From the NCBI RefSeq assembly GCF_004006395.2, contig NZ_CP029758.2, positions 3,472,001-3,536,000 on the forward strand: DNA of 64,000 nt. Direction: 5' to 3'. Origin of the DNA: Clostridium sp. AWRP. GTDB taxonomy: Bacteria; Bacillota; Clostridia; Clostridiales; Clostridiaceae. Both the position numbers and the translations under genes were made by a program. A model generated the notes under the pieces. That model saw only the letters and a list, made by a program, of their open reading frames with translations. It had not been told where the DNA came from and did no database searches. Of the stretch, positions 27,961 to 37,251 are shown piece by piece. Position 1 is the stretch's first letter. Every line of letters starts with the position of its first letter.

Positions 27961-29181
27961 TTGAAAATTTGGAAAAAAAACCTAATTGTATGTTGGTTAG
28001 GAGCATTTGTAACTGCCTTGGGACTAAGCCAAATAGCCCCAATAATGCCCCTTTACATCAAGCAACTTGGTATTCATGACATCTCTACTATTGAACAAAT
28101 ATCTGGGGTTGCTTTTGGAGTTACTTTTGTAGTTTTAGCAATATTTTCACCAATTTGGGGATATGCAGCTGATAAAATTGGTAGAAAACCAATGCTATTA
28201 CGTGCAAGTATTGGAATGTCTATTGTAATTTCAACTATGGGACTTGCACAAAATATATATCAACTTATTGGTTTAAGAATGCTCCAAGGAGTTGTAGCAG
28301 GTTATAGTACAGCTTGTATGACATTAATTGCAACTCAAACTGAAAAAGAACATTCTGGTTGGGCATTAGGTGTACTGTCCACAGCTTCTATTTCTGGTTC
28401 ACTACTTGGACCACTTATTGGAGGATATCTTGATGAAATTTTTGGATTGCAATTTACTTTTTTCTTTACTGGTATCCTTATGATAATTGTTTTTATTCTA
28501 ACCTTAATATTTGTAAAAGAAGACTTTATAAAATCTAATAAAAAAGTACTAAGTACAAAAGAAGTTTGGAAGCAGCTGCCTGATTGTAACTTAATTATTG
28601 TTTTATTTGCCACTTCTTTTATTTTGCAGCTTGCTTTTTTTTCTATAGAACCCATAATAACAGTATATATCTCTCAATTGTCTCGCAGCTCAACCCATAT
28701 TGCCTTAATTTCTGGGATGGCATTTTCTGCTTCTGGTCTTGCTAGCATTATTGCCGCTCCAAGGCTTGGAAAACTATCAGATAAAATTGGGCCTCAAAAG
28801 GTTATGCTTGCAGCACTTATTATTGCTAGTTTAATATTTATACCTCAAGCTTTTGTAAAAAATTCTTGGCAGCTTATCATATTAAGATTTTCATTAGGTT
28901 TTGTAACAGCAGGACTAGCACCATCAATTAATACACTGGTAAAGAAAATAACACCAGAAAACCTTACTGGAAGAATGTTTGGTTTTAATATGAGCGCATT
29001 TTATTTAGGTACCTTTTCCGGTTCTTTACTTGGTGGACAAATAGCTTCATATTTTGGTATGAAGTATGTATTTTTTATTACCAGCGCACTACTTCTTTTA
29101 AATGGTTTATTAGTTTATGAAAAGATCTGTAAAAAACTAGGTTCAAATGCTACTGACCCATTAAAAGAACATATGGTTTAA
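27961..29181 (+). CDS. MFS drug-efflux transporter (TetA/NorA-like)
   Basis: 406 residues from TTG 27961; GTG 27940 or TTG 27931 are alternatives because the ribosome site is weak. Twelve membrane helices and the MFS motif A (WGYAADKIGRKPMLL, repeated as GKLSDKIGPQKVML) are clear, with motif C-like GPLIGGYLDE. It probably exports hydrophobic compounds with proton import. The substrate is unknown. Confidence 0.88.
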   Translation: MKIWKKNLIVCWLGAFVTALGLSQIAPIMPLYIKQLGIHDISTIEQISGVAFGVTFVVLAIFSPIWGYAADKIGRKPMLLRASIGMSIVISTMGLAQNIYQLIGLRMLQGVVAGYSTACMTLIATQTEKEHSGWALGVLSTASISGSLLGPLIGGYLDEIFGLQFTFFFTGILMIIVFILTLIFVKEDFIKSNKKVLSTKEVWKQLPDCNLIIVLFATSFILQLAFFSIEPIITVYISQLSRSSTHIALISGMAFSASGLASIIAAPRLGKLSDKIGPQKVMLAALIIASLIFIPQAFVKNSWQLIILRFSLGFVTAGLAPSINTLVKKITPENLTGRMFGFNMSAFYLGTFSGSLLGGQIASYFGMKYVFFITSALLLLNGLLVYEKICKKLGSNATDPLKEHMV

Positions 29182-29297
29182 AAATCAGTTTTGAAGTTCA
29201 TTAAAAACTATGTATATATTCACCTATTAATTTCATTTTTATTTTTCATTTTTTCAAAACCAACTATAGGCTATCTCCTATAATACATAAAAAAATA

Positions 29298-29338
29298 GCA
29301 TGTTAAAAATATCCTTTTTAAAGATATTCTTAACATGC
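29298..29338. terminator. bidirectional terminator between the MFS gene and bioY
   Basis: GCATGTTAA-AAATATC and GATATT-CTTAACATGC pair around a short T-rich loop. A-tracts and T-tracts flank both sides, fitting the convergent genes on either side. Confidence 0.7.
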
Positions 29339-29379
29339 CTAAAACTACATTTCTATATGATTCTCTTATTTCAAGTTAA

Positions 29380-29928
29380 TTAAGCTAGAAATAAATTAGC
29401 TTTAATTAGTCGCTTACGAATTTGAGGACCCACAAAAGTGGCAATTAAAATTTTAATAAGGTCTCCAGGTATAAAAGGAATTACACCTGCAGCAAGTGAT
29501 GCACCCATTGCTATATGAGCCTGATATGATAACCAGATAGTACCAAAAACGTAACATACAGCGGTTCCTAGTACCATACCTATAAAGCATAAATACCATT
29601 TATCTAAAAAAGCATCAATGAAAAATCCTGCAATTAATGCCATAAATATAAATCCAATAAGATATCCACCTGTTGGCCCTAAGAGTTTAGATGGACCTCC
29701 GGTAAAACTAGAGAATACTGGAATACCGACAAAGCCAATTAATAAATATATTATGTAGCTGATAGTACCTTTTTTCATGCCAAGTGTGTAAAGTGCAAAA
29801 TAGATTGCTAAATTTGTAAAGGAAATTGGTACTACACCAATGGGAATTGATAAAGGTCCAAGAACACAGATAACTGCAGCCATAACTCCGATAATTGCCA
29901 TTTGATGAATGTTAGACTTTTTTTCCAT
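29380..29928 (-). CDS. bioY: biotin ECF transporter S component BioY
   Basis: 182 residues from the ATG at 29928, with GGAGGAG upstream. Six hydrophobic helices and the BioY signatures GPLSIPIGVVPISFTNLAIY and LLGPTGGYLIGFI are clear. It binds biotin in the membrane and works with shared EcfAAT modules encoded elsewhere. It follows bioB by 47 bases under one BirA-type promoter. Confidence 0.93.
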   Translation of the reverse strand: MEKKSNIHQMAIIGVMAAVICVLGPLSIPIGVVPISFTNLAIYFALYTLGMKKGTISYIIYLLIGFVGIPVFSSFTGGPSKLLGPTGGYLIGFIFMALIAGFFIDAFLDKWYLCFIGMVLGTAVCYVFGTIWLSYQAHIAMGASLAAGVIPFIPGDLIKILIATFVGPQIRKRLIKANLFLA

Positions 29929-29975
29929 AGATTTCTCCTCCATTCTAAACTTGTTAATAGCTAAATACTATAATA

Positions 29976-30932
29976 TTATTTTGAGATATCAAAGCCCAAT
30001 TTGGTTAACATTTTTTTATCCTGTACAGTATTATTACCTACAGTGGTTAACATATCCCCAGTAATTGCAGCATTGGCACCAGATAAAAATAACCTTGTAC
30101 CACCATCTTTAAAGTAGTTTCTGCCTGCTGCCATACGAATATATGCGGTAGGATTAATATAACGAAAGGTAGCAATTGTTCTTAAAATATCACTTTCAGA
30201 AAGAGGCTCCAAATTTTCATAAGGTGTTCCTTTAATAGGCTTAAGCGCATTGATGGGAATAGAGTCTACTTGTAATTCTGACAGACTTACAGCCATATCA
30301 ATACGATCATTCCAGGTTTCTCCCATACCAATGATACCACCAGAACAAACTCTAAGACCTGCTTTTTTTGCCAAACTAATTTCACGAAGTTTATCTTCAT
30401 ATGTATGAGTAGTACAAACATTAGGGAAATTGCGTTTGGATGTCTCTATGTTTGTATGATACATTGAAACACCAGCCTCTTTTAAACGAATAAATTCTTC
30501 TTCAGTTAAAAGACCATGAGAGGCACAAAGTTTAATGTTGCATTCTTTATGCATTTTTTTGTATGCTTCAATAGCTTTATCAAAATCCTTGCCTGTTAAG
30601 GTTCTTCCAGCGGTAACAATAGAATAGCGGTGTACACCATTTACTTCATTCTTTTTACAATCTTCTAGAATTACATCAGGATCTAAAAATTCATATTCTT
30701 TAATTCCAGTATGATTATGAGCAGACTGAGCACAGAATTTACAGTTTTCACTACAGCTACCGCTGCGACCGTTGATGATGGTACAAAGGTCAACTTTGTT
30801 GCCACATAGAGCCTCACGAATCATACTGGCACCTTCAAATAGTTTATCAGCATCTGAAGTCAAAAAGAATTTAAAATCTTCTCCTCTTTTTAAACGTCTG
30901 CCTGCAATAATTTCCTTTGCTAAACCTTTCAT
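29976..30932 (-). CDS. bioB: biotin synthase
   Basis: 318 residues from the ATG at 30932, with GGAGG upstream. The radical-SAM CxxxCxxC motif lies in SGSCSENCKFCAQSAHN. Other blocks, GVHRYSIVTAGR, MYHTNIETSKRNF and VCSGGIIGMGET, are BioB-specific. It inserts sulfur into dethiobiotin. Other bio genes are absent here, so precursors are taken up or made elsewhere. Confidence 0.96.
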   Translation of the reverse strand: MKGLAKEIIAGRRLKRGEDFKFFLTSDADKLFEGASMIREALCGNKVDLCTIINGRSGSCSENCKFCAQSAHNHTGIKEYEFLDPDVILEDCKKNEVNGVHRYSIVTAGRTLTGKDFDKAIEAYKKMHKECNIKLCASHGLLTEEEFIRLKEAGVSMYHTNIETSKRNFPNVCTTHTYEDKLREISLAKKAGLRVCSGGIIGMGETWNDRIDMAVSLSELQVDSIPINALKPIKGTPYENLEPLSESDILRTIATFRYINPTAYIRMAAGRNYFKDGGTRLFLSGANAAITGDMLTTVGNNTVQDKKMLTKLGFDISK

Positions 30933-31050
30933 ATTAAATTCCTCCATATAAATGCTTAAATGTAAACAAAACATCTTAAAATTAATTAAAACTATATGAA
31001 CGCTGCATAGTAATTACAAATTATTAAAAACAATGCTTGTTATATATTGA

Positions 31051-31103
31051 AGTATATATGAACAGAAAAGTATTGTCAACCATTTTTTTATAATTGTTAA
31101 CAA
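31051..31103 (-). promoter_or_regulatory. bioBY promoter with BirA operator
   Basis: The minus strand has TTGTTAAC-N15-GTTGACAA (31073-31103), close to the BirA consensus TTGTAAAC-N15-GTTTACAA. Its right half overlaps a -35 box TTGACA (31074-31079), followed by 17 bases and TATACT (31051-31056). Biotin-loaded BirA would block RNA polymerase. Confidence 0.9.
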
Positions 31104-31236
31104 TAGTATTTTATTCAACTCAACTGATAATTTGAAATTCAATTATTTGTCTCCTAGCCCGAGTCTTTTTACAAATAATCTATCGCCTAGTCCCAATTAT
31201 CCAAAATACTGGATTCAAAATATTGATCTATAAAAA

Positions 31237-31270
31237 GAGGTATTGTGCTAATTTCTTAGTGCAACACCCC
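31237..31270 (-). terminator. terminator after the hydrolase remnant
   Basis: The minus strand GGTGTTGCACTAA / TTAGCACAATACC stem (10 of 13 pairs) is followed by CTTTTTAT. It lies downstream of the CocE/NonD fragment and upstream of the bioB promoter. Confidence 0.6.
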
Positions 31271-31308
31271 TTACCACATCAAAATGGAAAAAATTAAGGG
31301 AACTACTA

Positions 31309-31650
31309 TTATAGAATTAAAGGTAGTAGTAAATATGATTTATATTGACCTCCAATATAAACTGTAACATCAGCATTCCAGATTTTATCATCAGGATGTA
31401 AAAACATTCCGCATCCACTTTGCTCCTGACTGCCGATTTCCAGCAATAATGTATGTCCCTTTTCAACCATCATTGCACTGTCTGCAATCTCAATATCAAT
31501 AGTGGAAGAAACATATAACCTTAATTTCATCTATTCTAATCACAACATATCCCTGGGGTACCCAAAAATCAGGATCAGGGGTACCGCCGCTCATATGAGG
31601 ACTTTTATCCTGCACTTGCCGTTTGTATAACTCGGCTGCTATTGGATGGC
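31309..31650 (-). pseudogene. remnant of a CocE/NonD-type alpha/beta hydrolase
   Basis: Two fragments in adjacent frames are joined. An N-terminal piece (HPIAAELYKRQVQDKSPHMS, GGTPDPDFWVPQGYVVIRID) is followed after a frameshift near 31510 by a C-terminal piece (MMVEKGHTLLLEI, GCGMFLHPDD, VYIGGQYKSYLLLP). These match the start and jelly-roll end of X-Pro dipeptidyl-peptidase/CocE hydrolases. The middle, with the catalytic serine, is missing. Confidence 0.75.
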
Positions 31651-31980
31651 TTTGAAAAAAGAACATTAAAAAAGAGAAAAGCGATTTTAGATACATCACT
31701 TTCTCTCTTCAATAAATATGGATATAAAAATGTTACAATTGCACAGATTTCAAAACAAACTCCTGTTTCACTTGAAACCATATACAATTATTTTGGCAGC
31801 AAAGACAACTAAAAAAATGAGCTCATCAAGCAAATCGTTGATAATTACTGTATGTTTGTAGAAAAGGTTATGAACAGCAGCGAGCCCATATTAAATAAAT
31901 TGCAAAAAATACTTTGGTCTAAAGTGGATTTTGCTAAACAATTTTCACCTCAATTTATAACTGAAGAGCTCCATAATTAA
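31642..31980 (+). pseudogene. TetR-family regulator remnant
   Basis: An open frame reads RTLKKRKAILDTSLSLFNKY, then TIAQISKQTPVSLETIYNYF, a classical TetR helix-turn-helix. An in-frame TAA follows KDN, after which the frame continues (NELIKQIVDNYCMFVEKVMN) to a TAA at 31980. The internal stop and short ligand domain mark it as broken. It is convergent with eutQ. Confidence 0.8.
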
Positions 31981-31993
31981 TTAGTATTCTAAT

Positions 31994-32446
31994 TTATTTA
32001 TTTTCTTCAGCCCAGTCAGCAGGATAGGTGCAGTACATAAATTTTGCATATTTAGGTGCAGAAAATTTAATTTTTGAATTTCTTGGTATCATTAAAATAT
32101 CACCTTTATTTCCGCCAATCCTTTTATCACCTATTACAATCTCAAGCCTGCCTTCTATAATATAATCTATTTCTTCATACTTAAGTGTCCAATCAAATGT
32201 AGTTTCAGTCATTTCCATAATGCCACATCCCATATATGGACTTTCATCAAGAGTTAATACATCTGTAAGCAGTACATTGTCCCCTTCTTTTCCTGTATCA
32301 AACTTTTGACATTTTACTGTATCAGTTTTTACATGAATAACTCCTCCAGGACCAACTTCTTTTTCAAAGTCATTATTATTTGACAATTTTTCAGCTATAA
32401 TTTTTCTTACTATTTCTTCAATAAACTTTTCACTAATTTCAGCCAT
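31994..32446 (-). CDS. eutQ: EutQ cupin protein of ethanolamine utilisation
   Basis: 150 residues from ATG 32446, with AGAGGTG upstream. An N-terminal helix (EKFIEEIVRKIIAEKL) resembling an encapsulation peptide precedes a cupin with YEEIDYIIEGRLEIVI, GDILMIPRNSKI and the end FMYCTYPADW. EutQ proteins have acetate-kinase activity or a structural role in some bacteria; here either is inference. It is the last gene of the eut run, and no separate acetate kinase is seen. Confidence 0.9.
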   Translation of the reverse strand: MAEISEKFIEEIVRKIIAEKLSNNNDFEKEVGPGGVIHVKTDTVKCQKFDTGKEGDNVLLTDVLTLDESPYMGCGIMEMTETTFDWTLKYEEIDYIIEGRLEIVIGDKRIGGNKGDILMIPRNSKIKFSAPKYAKFMYCTYPADWAEENK

Positions 32447-32463
32447 TTCAAACACACCTCTCT

Positions 32464-33582
32464 TTAAGCATTTTTAACATCACTTTCTTCAATAGCATTT
32501 TTCTTAATAGTACTTTTTGGTGCTATAAGTGAAGCAACTGCCACAGCACTTATTCCACCTATGAGCTTTCCTACAATCATTGGGAATATCATCTGCTTAT
32601 TTACACCTGCTGCAAATCCAAGATGATCACCAAACACAAAAGCTGCACTTACTGCAAATGCGACATTCAACACTTTTCCCCTATCATCCATGTCCTTCAT
32701 CATTTGGATCATAGGTATATCATTTGCAAGAGTTGCAACCATTCCAGCTGCTGCAACATCACCCATACCAAGAAGTCCACCTAATTTCATAAGCGGCTTT
32801 TTAAAAACTTTTGTAATAACATATACAAGTGGAAAAGCACCTGCAAGCATAATTGCAATATTTCCCACAATTAGTATGCCATCTGAAAGTGGAGCCATTC
32901 CAGGTATTACTACAATACCTGTAAGAGTTTGAATTATTATAGCAGCAAGTCCCACTGTTATCATTACTGTAACAGCATTTCCAAATATGTTGAATCCCTT
33001 GATCATACCATTAGGTACTCTCCACAAGCCTATTGCTATTAATGCTGCAAATATTATTATAGGTACAAGATTTTTTAATATCATAACTATATTGAATCCA
33101 GCTGCAATACCACCAAAGAAACATCCTACCGGAATTGTCATTATACCTGCAAGTACACCTTTTGCAAGGAATTTTCTATCTTCTTTTTTTATAATTCCAA
33201 GCGCTACAGGAATAGTAAATACAATAGTAGCTCCCATCATTGAACCTAATATTAAGCCTGCAAATTGCCCTGCATCATGTGAAAGTGCCAGTTTAAGTGC
33301 AAGAGGATACCCGCCCATATCACATGCAAGAAATGTCGTTGCAAACATTGAAGGATCTGCACCAAGTGCAGTATAAATAGGTACAACAACTGGTTTCAAT
33401 ACTTTAGCTAGCACTGGAGCTAAAGAAACAACTCCAACCATAGAAATTGTAAGAGAACCCATCGCATTGAAACCTTCTTCAAATTTTTCACCAAGTCCAA
33501 ATTTATTTCCTATACACTTGTCCAAAGCTCCAAATACCATAAATATTACCATTATATAAACAATTATCTGATTTATTCCCAT
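32464..33582 (-). CDS. eutH: ethanolamine transporter EutH
   Basis: 372 residues with ten or eleven hydrophobic helices. EutH blocks KFGLGEKFEEGFNAMGSLTI, FATTFLACDMGGYPLAL and FVFGDHLGFAAGVN are clear. It facilitates entry of ethanolamine when the substrate is scarce or the medium is acidic. It lies 17 bases before eutQ. Confidence 0.95.
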   Translation of the reverse strand: MGINQIIVYIMVIFMVFGALDKCIGNKFGLGEKFEEGFNAMGSLTISMVGVVSLAPVLAKVLKPVVVPIYTALGADPSMFATTFLACDMGGYPLALKLALSHDAGQFAGLILGSMMGATIVFTIPVALGIIKKEDRKFLAKGVLAGIMTIPVGCFFGGIAAGFNIVMILKNLVPIIIFAALIAIGLWRVPNGMIKGFNIFGNAVTVMITVGLAAIIIQTLTGIVVIPGMAPLSDGILIVGNIAIMLAGAFPLVYVITKVFKKPLMKLGGLLGMGDVAAAGMVATLANDIPMIQMMKDMDDRGKVLNVAFAVSAAFVFGDHLGFAAGVNKQMIFPMIVGKLIGGISAVAVASLIAPKSTIKKNAIEESDVKNA

Positions 33583-33611
33583 ATTAAACCTCCTTTAAAC
33601 TACATTAAAAA

Positions 33612-33893
33612 TTATTCTTTTTCACCTTTCTCTACCTCCACATTATCTACTATACCAACAATAGTTGCGTCCACAGGTATATATTTTTTACCAAGACATA
33701 CTCTAGCAGAACTTCCCTTTACTACGAGAACTATCTCTCCTATACCAGATCCTATGCTGTCTACCGCTATAAAAGTATGGCCTTCGTAATGAGAATAACA
33801 ATCTATTGGCTTCACAATAAGGAACTTAAGTCCATTAAGGTCATCATCTTTCTTTGTAGCCCATACATTTCCAACAATTTTACCTATTTCCAT
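33612..33893 (-). CDS. eutN: microcompartment vertex protein EutN/CcmL
   Basis: 93 residues, the size of the pentameric CcmL/EutN/PduN family. MEIGKIVGNVWATKKDDDLN at the start and VDSIGSGIGEIVLVVKGSSA in the middle are conserved. Five copies close each vertex of the shell. Confidence 0.95.
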   Translation of the reverse strand: MEIGKIVGNVWATKKDDDLNGLKFLIVKPIDCYSHYEGHTFIAVDSIGSGIGEIVLVVKGSSARVCLGKKYIPVDATIVGIVDNVEVEKGEKE

Positions 33894-33915
33894 ATAGCAA
33901 TCCTTTCCTTTGAAG

Positions 33916-34632
33916 TTATCCTATTCTATTAACTTTTAACCCATTTATCTTTATGTAATCAACAGCAAGAGAAGTTATAATGGTCTTTTTGGGAACACTT
34001 ATTTCTACATATCCTTTTTCACAAGCTTTTCTAATTTCCGATTCAGTTATCAACTTTTTTCCTGTAAATTCAAGCGCATTTTTTTTCTCTACGCCTTCAT
34101 TTTTACGATCAATTTCATTGTTCTTAATATTCTCCTCATCCCTGTTATTCTGTTTAGATTCACTAAATTCATTTACAAAGTTTTCTCTATCCACTACACG
34201 TATCCCATACTCACAAAGCTTTTTTTCATACTCCTCATAAAGCTTATACAAAACCTTGTTAGAAGTAGCTGCATATTTTCTATACTCTATGCCATCATCT
34301 AGTAAAAATACTTCTTTGCCTAACAAAAGTGCTTCAAGAACTGTTTGTTCTTTTATACCACTTTCCAATCCTATCGCCATATTTACAATTTCTTTATTGC
34401 TCAAGGATGTAATTATAATTTTTTCATATGTGAGAGTATCCTTTTTATCTTTCATATAGTCTATTTCATATCCAAGAAAATTTAACTTTTGCTCTATAAT
34501 TTTAAAACTTTCATCACTACTTTTATCAAGCACTAAAATTCTTTTTAAGGATTTTTGAGGATATCCATTTTCATCTTTCAATCTTTTCATTATCTCCCGT
34601 GTAACCATATCAACAATAGCATTAATATCCAT
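33916..34632 (-). CDS. conserved ethanolamine utilisation protein (TIGR02536-like)
   Basis: 238 residues. Residues 1-20 form an amphipathic helix (MDINAIVDMVTREIMKRLKD) of the type that targets cargo into microcompartments. A Rossmann-like part (KRILVLDKSSDES to VFLLDDGIEYRKY) follows. A lysine/glutamate-rich low-complexity linker (about 150-180) precedes a C-terminal helix-strand segment with EIRKACEKGYVEISVPKKTI. The family accompanies Firmicutes eut operons; its function is unsettled. The predicted target is the lumen. Confidence 0.8.
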   Translation of the reverse strand: MDINAIVDMVTREIMKRLKDENGYPQKSLKRILVLDKSSDESFKIIEQKLNFLGYEIDYMKDKKDTLTYEKIIITSLSNKEIVNMAIGLESGIKEQTVLEALLLGKEVFLLDDGIEYRKYAATSNKVLYKLYEEYEKKLCEYGIRVVDRENFVNEFSESKQNNRDEENIKNNEIDRKNEGVEKKNALEFTGKKLITESEIRKACEKGYVEISVPKKTIITSLAVDYIKINGLKVNRIG

Positions 34633-35466
34633 TTAATCACCTTCTTTATTACAACAGTTTAAAGCAATTCCTATTGGAGTTACTAATAATGGATTTGACG
34701 GCTTAACCGTTTTTATACCAGTTTCTTTCTCAATAACACTCTCAAATCCTTTTAAACAGCATGTACCACCTACAAGATAGATATTATTTACTTTAAATTC
34801 CCTTATATGACTTTTTATTATGGAAGCAACTTTCTGTATCACAGGCCTTACAATATTAAAAATTTCATTCTGCTTTTCACTTGTTTTTTTCATTTTTTCT
34901 GCTTCAGTAAAACTTATCCCATACTGTCCAGCTATTACAAGAGATAAATGTGTACCACCTGTAGGTTCATCAGCTGTGTATATAGTTTTTCCATTTTCAA
35001 ATATGGAAAGTCCTGTGGTTCCGCCACCTATATCTACTACAACTCCATCTTTTATATTGAGTACTGAATTTGCTGCAGTAGGTTCATCAAGTATTGCAGT
35101 AACATCCATTCCTGCTCCCTCCACTATATATCTATGAGTATCAGCATCCCTTTTTCCCGTACCAGGAGGAACGGCAATAGCTGCTTTAACAAGTTCTATT
35201 CCTGTTTTTTCTTGAATTTTCTTTTTTAATCTTCTTACTATATCACTTGCTCCAGTAAAATCTACTACCAATCCATCTTTAACCACTTCAGCATATTCCA
35301 TTTCACAAGCTACAGGATTTTTATTACTATCAAGCACAACGATTACTATATAGGAAGTGCCAAGATCAACTCCCACCAAATATTTTTCATTTTTATCTAC
35401 TTTTGCAGGATACTTTATACTTTTTTCTACTGAACTTACAAAGTTATTTATCTCTTCAAGGTTCAC
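34633..35466 (-). CDS. eutJ: EutJ, actin/Hsp70-fold ethanolamine utilisation protein
   Basis: 277 residues from the GTG at 35466, which is better spaced from AGGAGG than the GTG at 35475. The ATPase fold has YLVGVDLGTSYIVIVVLD, the adenosine motif VVDIGGGTTGLSIF and VYLVGGTCCLKGF. It is proposed to be a chaperone for microcompartment enzymes. It lies between pduL and the TIGR02536 gene. Confidence 0.92.
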   Translation of the reverse strand: MNLEEINNFVSSVEKSIKYPAKVDKNEKYLVGVDLGTSYIVIVVLDSNKNPVACEMEYAEVVKDGLVVDFTGASDIVRRLKKKIQEKTGIELVKAAIAVPPGTGKRDADTHRYIVEGAGMDVTAILDEPTAANSVLNIKDGVVVDIGGGTTGLSIFENGKTIYTADEPTGGTHLSLVIAGQYGISFTEAEKMKKTSEKQNEIFNIVRPVIQKVASIIKSHIREFKVNNIYLVGGTCCLKGFESVIEKETGIKTVKPSNPLLVTPIGIALNCCNKEGD

Positions 35467-35478
35467 AACAGGCACCTC

Positions 35479-36105
35479 CTATTTAACTATCTTTGCATTC
35501 ATTCCCTTTAGATAACAACATGCATTGGCTTCGTCAAAGTCAATGTGCATAGCCGTTTTATATTTATTGCTCACCCTTATAACTACATCACCAAATGTAA
35601 GAGATCTTTCTCCTAAGGTCTGAATTTTTACGTTATCCCCATTTTGTACTCCATATAATCTTGCATCAAATGGAGTCATATGGATATGTCTTTTGGCCAC
35701 AATCACTTTTTCCTCAGCCTTTATAACAGATTTTCCTGCAGCAATAATAAGTGATTCACTTTTTTTCAAATTTCCAGATTCTCTAACTGGAGGATTAATA
35801 CCAAGAGCAGCAGCATCTGTTTTAGAAACTTCAACCTGCGTCTCATTTCTAACAGGTCCGAGTACTGACACATTTTTTATAACACCTTTAGGTCCAATAA
35901 GCATTACCTTTTCATTACTTTGAAACTGTCCAGGTTGAGAAAGATCCTTTTTCTTTGTAAGACTATATCCCTTACCAAAAAGATTTTCCATATCTTCCTG
36001 TGATAAATGAACATGCCTTCCCGATACTTCTATAGGAATGGGTCTATGGTTTAAAATCATCTCTATTATCTTATTTGCAACAGTTTCAATATCATAATTG
36101 TTCAA
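35479..36105 (-). CDS. pduL: PduL-type phosphotransacylase
   Basis: 208 residues starting with TTG behind AAAGAGGTG. Two PduL repeats carry the zinc ligands in VSGRHVHLSQEDMENLFG and VAKRHIHMTPFDARLYGV. It converts acetyl-CoA plus phosphate to acetyl phosphate inside the compartment, recycling CoA for EutE. It occupies the place of EutD in enteric operons. The first 20 residues are helical and may be an encapsulation peptide. Confidence 0.95.
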   Translation of the reverse strand: MNNYDIETVANKIIEMILNHRPIPIEVSGRHVHLSQEDMENLFGKGYSLTKKKDLSQPGQFQSNEKVMLIGPKGVIKNVSVLGPVRNETQVEVSKTDAAALGINPPVRESGNLKKSESLIIAAGKSVIKAEEKVIVAKRHIHMTPFDARLYGVQNGDNVKIQTLGERSLTFGDVVIRVSNKYKTAMHIDFDEANACCYLKGMNAKIVK

Positions 36106-36118
36106 CTACTTCACCTCT

Positions 36119-36874
36119 TTACTTATACATTCCTGCTTTATACTTGCACATCATTATATAAAAGCAGCTGCTGAGCCTGTTCAAATACATGACAATATCC
36201 TCTCTTGTCAGAGCGCCCTCCATATTTTTAAAAGCCTTAAACGCACATATTTCAACTTTTCGTGAATAGCTCCTCAAAGAATTGAGCATTACTACCATTT
36301 CACCCATATCCGCTTGTGTTATAAAATGATCCACATTAAAATACTTTTTAGGATGATGTGACATTTCCCTAAGTTCACTGTCATTCATTCCAAGTAAAAC
36401 CAAATCTCCAAGTTTTTCTTCAAGTACTTCTGCTCTTAAAATATTTCTTACAAATTTAAGAACTTCCCCAAGATCTTTTACAAGGCTCGAACATTTATTT
36501 TTTTCAGCCTTGACCTCAGCTTCAAGTATATTGGATTCAAGGTTATCAAGTTCACCTCGAAGTATTATTCTTGGGTGATCTTTATAAACAAGTTTGTTTC
36601 CATAAAGCTGGGTCATAAACTCAGGTTTTTTTTCATAATACCCTCCCTGAAGTGTTACATACACAGGTTTTATAGTTTTATCTATAGGAGCCACATTATT
36701 GGGCAGAGCAGATTTTTTTTCATTATCTTCTTCTTTAATAACAAGTTTTATATTCTTGTCATTTAAGTACTGCCTTGCAGAAGGAGTAACTATAACATTT
36801 TTTGCTATAGCATATTCAGAAATATTTTTATTTCTTAAACTTGTTCTAAGCTCATATTCCGTTAATACACTCAT
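36119..36874 (-). CDS. eutT: cobalamin adenosyltransferase EutT
   Basis: 251 residues. MSVLTEYELRTSLRNKNISE and LYGNKLVYKDHPRIILRGELDNLE are EutT-specific, and the C-terminal half is a helical adenosyltransferase. The Cys cluster known from Salmonella EutT (HX11CCX2C) is not visible, so this is the metal-independent form. It restores adenosylcobalamin for EutBC. It lies between pduL and eutM. Confidence 0.9.
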   Translation of the reverse strand: MSVLTEYELRTSLRNKNISEYAIAKNVIVTPSARQYLNDKNIKLVIKEEDNEKKSALPNNVAPIDKTIKPVYVTLQGGYYEKKPEFMTQLYGNKLVYKDHPRIILRGELDNLESNILEAEVKAEKNKCSSLVKDLGEVLKFVRNILRAEVLEEKLGDLVLLGMNDSELREMSHHPKKYFNVDHFITQADMGEMVVMLNSLRSYSRKVEICAFKAFKNMEGALTREDIVMYLNRLSSCFYIMMCKYKAGMYK

Positions 36875-36903
36875 ATCATCACATCCTTTTAAGAATGTAT
36901 ATC

Positions 36904-36927
36904 ACCCGGGTATTTTTTATCCCGGGC
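36904..36927 (-). other. intercistronic GC-rich hairpin after eutM
   Basis: CCCGGG at both sides of a 10-base AT loop, in the 64 bases between eutM and eutT. On the minus strand no U-tract follows, so it is more likely a 3' stabiliser or processing hairpin that raises eutM levels than a terminator. Confidence 0.55.
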
Positions 36928-36938
36928 TTTTATCTTTT

Positions 36939-37232
36939 TTAGTCTTCTACTCTCTCTATTTTAGGTAAAATGTATTCTACTTCATTATGAGGTCTTGGTA
37001 TTACATGTACTGAAAGAAGTTCTCCAACTCTTTCGGCAGCTGCAGCACCTGCATCTGTTGCAGCTTTTACAGCTCCAACATCTCCTCTTACCATTACAGT
37101 TACAAGCCCTCCACCTACATGTACCTTACCTATAAGTGTTACATTGGCTGCTTTTACCATAGCATCAGAAGCTTCTATTGCTGCTACCAATCCCTTTGTT
37201 TCAATCATTCCTAGAGCATTTGTATTTGTCAT
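36939..37232 (-). CDS. eutM: microcompartment shell protein EutM
   Basis: 97 residues, the standard hexameric BMC domain. [40 protein letters not shown] and the end VIPRPH are canonical. It forms most of the shell facets. A strong GGAGG site precedes it, and a stable hairpin follows, both fitting high expression. Confidence 0.97.
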   Translation of the reverse strand: MTNTNALGMIETKGLVAAIEASDAMVKAANVTLIGKVHVGGGLVTVMVRGDVGAVKAATDAGAAAAERVGELLSVHVIPRPHNEVEYILPKIERVED

Positions 37233-37251
37233 ATTAATTCCTCCCTATATT

